Origin: Caballeronia fortuita | GTDB lineage: Bacteria; Pseudomonadota; Gammaproteobacteria; Burkholderiales; Burkholderiaceae | NCBI RefSeq assembly: GCF_001544835.2 | Contig: NZ_FCNX02000009.1 | Coordinates: 248,001-312,000 of the forward strand | Direction: 5' to 3' | Length of the DNA stretch: 64,000 bases | Part shown: piece after piece, positions 62,426-64,000 of the stretch | Position numbering within the stretch: the first letter of the stretch is position 1 | How the letters are laid out: every line of letters starts with the position of its first letter | Notes under the pieces: generated by a model | The model's database searches: none | Told to the model about the DNA's origin: nothing | The model's input: the letters and a program-made list of their open reading frames with translations, nothing else | Translations under genes and position numbers: made by a program

Positions 62426-64000
62426 TCACCGTTGATTGATCATAAAGCGGTCGAAATAGGAAGAGACTTCGTCATGCCCATCCAACGGCAGTACGTCAGC
62501 GATGTATTGGTCGGGTCGAACCACAATCATTGCTCCCTTCTCGCGATCAACACCGCGCATGTCGAAAATATCCGCGCCACTTTTGAGGTCAGGTGCAAAC
62601 GCCTTCTCGTAGTCGATTAGGTTGAACGGTCCCTTGCGCGGTAGCAGGATCGGCTGCAACTCCTCGACCTTAATGTCGCGGTGGCCTTGCTGGTAGATGG
62701 CGCGCACGTCGATCACGCTGTCGATGTCGGTGTCCTTCGGGGTAAAGCGGAGCACCGGTGAATTGGGCGATGTCCACAAAAAGTCCAGCAGCGCGCGCAG
62801 TTTCTTTCCCTCAGCGTCGGCGAAAGCGTAGATGCGAAAAGCGCCGTCAGCGCGCGCGGCGTGTCCTAAGTGAACCGGCTTTGCGTCGGCCACGCGAATC
62901 ACCGGGGCGGAATGGAAGCGCATGCCTACCGTAAAGCCCGTGCCGAGACTCTGGTGCGCGGCAGCGCCAGTGAGACAGGTGGACTCTGCCGGATATTGCG
63001 TGGCTACGCCTGCTGTGTACCGTCCCGACTTGACGAAATACGCCTCGAGGTGTTCAGGTTCTACCCCATCGGGATGCTCGGCGTCTTTGGGCGGCGAGGC
63101 CATGATCTTCGACCATTCCTTGTCAAAATCAATGAGACCCTTGCCAACAGCGTGGCGCTCCAACGTGTAAGTTTGTAGCAACTCGGGTTTGGCGCGTTCT
63201 TCGAGCACGGCAGCGAGCTTCCAGCCGAGGTTGAACGTATCCTGCATTGAGACATTCATCCCTTGTCCGGCCTTCGCACTGTGCGTATGACACGCGTCGC
63301 CAGCCAAGAATACGCGCGGTTCCCGCTGGCCGCGCTCATTCTCAGGCACGTCGTCGAAACGGTCGGTCACGCGCTGGCCGACTTGGTACACGGCAAACCA
63401 TGCCACGCTGCGCACGTCCAGCGTGTAAGGGCGTAGCACGCGCTGCGCCACGGCGATCACGTCCTGTTGGGTGAAGTTGCGGAATGCGTCGCGATTATCG
63501 GGATTGATTTCGCCCATGTCCACATACAAGCGTACCAGGTAGCCGCCTTCGCGTGGAATGAGCAGAATGTTTCCGTGGTCGGCCGACTGGATGGCGGCCT
63601 TGAGCCGAATGTCCGGAAAGTTAGTTTCCGCCAGCATGTCCACTACGCCCCACGCGTGGTTGGCGAAATCGCCCACAGGAACGGCGCCGATGGCGTCCCG
63701 TACCTTGCTGCGAGCACCATCGCAGCCGACTACGTACTTGGCGCGCACGGTCTTGACCGCCCCGCTGGCCACATCGCGCAGCGTGACGATGACCGGAAAA
63801 TCGCCCGAGCTTTCCACTTCCAGGGACTCGAACTCGAGGCCATAGGCGCATTCCAACCTGGAGGGCGAGCGACGCATGTAGTCCAGCAGATGCTGCTGCA
63901 ACCGGGCCTGGTTGACGATGAGGTGCGGGAACTCGGATAGCCCATCTTCCACGTCTGGGACGCGGCCGGTACGCACGATCTTCGTACGGTCGCTCGGGTC
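62426..64000 (-). CDS. 3-hydroxybenzoate 4-monooxygenase-like flavoprotein, 5' end outside window
   Basis: The frame is open to the right edge, giving about 524 C-terminal residues of a protein that in the family is about 640 long. Visible parts are the DG motif (YVVGCDGARSKVRDAIG), the GD motif (VFLAGDACHTHSAKAGQGMNVSMQDTFNLGWKLA) and a C-terminal thioredoxin-like domain (from about HLGHAARADGAFRIYAF). This two-domain layout is that of phenol 2-monooxygenase and MobA. The EDGLSEFPHLIVNQARLQ and HPDGVEPEHLEAYFVKSGRYTAG segments recall Comamonas MobA, which makes protocatechuate from 3-hydroxybenzoate. The N-terminal FAD loop is off-window, so the exact substrate is less certain. Confidence 0.85.
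   Translation of the reverse strand, partial: DPSDRTKIVRTGRVPDVEDGLSEFPHLIVNQARLQQHLLDYMRRSPSRLECAYGLEFESLEVESSGDFPVIVTLRDVASGAVKTVRAKYVVGCDGARSKVRDAIGAVPVGDFANHAWGVVDMLAETNFPDIRLKAAIQSADHGNILLIPREGGYLVRLYVDMGEINPDNRDAFRNFTQQDVIAVAQRVLRPYTLDVRSVAWFAVYQVGQRVTDRFDDVPENERGQREPRVFLAGDACHTHSAKAGQGMNVSMQDTFNLGWKLAAVLEERAKPELLQTYTLERHAVGKGLIDFDKEWSKIMASPPKDAEHPDGVEPEHLEAYFVKSGRYTAGVATQYPAESTCLTGAAAHQSLGTGFTVGMRFHSAPVIRVADAKPVHLGHAARADGAFRIYAFADAEGKKLRALLDFLWTSPNSPVLRFTPKDTDIDSVIDVRAIYQQGHRDIKVEELQPILLPRKGPFNLIDYEKAFAPDLKSGADIFDMRGVDREKGAMIVVRPDQYIADVLPLDGHDEVSSYFDRFMINQR

Overview
The window reads as an accessory region of a Burkholderiaceae replicon (Paraburkholderia, Caballeronia or Burkholderia-like). 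The evidence is the GC-rich codon use, a trimeric Porin_4-type porin, DUF2970 and DUF4148-type small proteins, and many AraC, LysR and MocR regulators next to aromatic catabolism genes. There are no rRNA, tRNA or CRISPR features, and relics of insertion sequences and broken genes are frequent.

Layout. 0-2.4 kb: transposition-associated remnants (an orphan TniQ, a partial helper protein, an XRE regulator). 2.4-7.8 kb: a minus-strand redox/hydrolase block (frameshifted methyltransferase, NmrA-like protein, alpha/beta hydrolase, SDR, thioredoxin-reductase-like flavoprotein) opposite a TetR gene that has a 26-bp palindromic operator. 8.0-9.7 kb: a complete IS1182-family element with inverted ends and a 6-bp target duplication. 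9.8-13.6 kb: a CHASE3-GGDEF cyclase, a soluble histidine kinase and a membrane-protein gene broken by an in-frame TGA. 13.9-24.3 kb: a putative conflict/defence island. It holds (i) an overlapping pair, an unknown 528-aa protein plus an 823-aa phospholipase-D-like protein, and (ii) a WYL regulator divergent from a two-gene operon encoding a PD-(D/E)XK-like protein with glycine-zipper membrane segments and a 1089-aa protein with an Asp-box (BNR) C-terminal region. A strong terminator closes the operon. I do not recognise either gene set as a named system. 24.4-26.1 kb: a 47-aa putative membrane peptide, a Sir2 relic, a receiver-domain relic and a DUF2970 protein.

26-31 kb: MocR regulator, siroheme nitrite/sulfite reductase with DUF934, and an esterase. 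31-52.8 kb: an island for mandelonitrile/mandelate breakdown. An arylacetonitrilase-type nitrilase and an amidase would supply mandelate. Mandelate racemase, (S)-mandelate dehydrogenase, benzoylformate decarboxylase and a XylC-type benzaldehyde dehydrogenase would take it to benzoate. An AAHS-type MFS carrier, a branched-chain-amino-acid-type ABC importer (with a permease-ATPase fusion) and a porin would provide uptake. A LysR gene carries the palindrome ATAGA-N4-ATCTAT just before its start, and the same motif lies at about -66 of the predicted mdlC promoter, so this LysR is the likely regulator of the mandelate operon. 53.5-59.6 kb: an AraC regulator and a second complete five-gene HAAT transporter. 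59.6-64 kb: IS debris, a beta-keto acid cleavage enzyme (BKACE) and the C-terminal part of a 3-hydroxybenzoate 4-monooxygenase-like flavoprotein that runs off the edge.

Assignments rest on recognising motifs and remembered family sequences; no database search was run.
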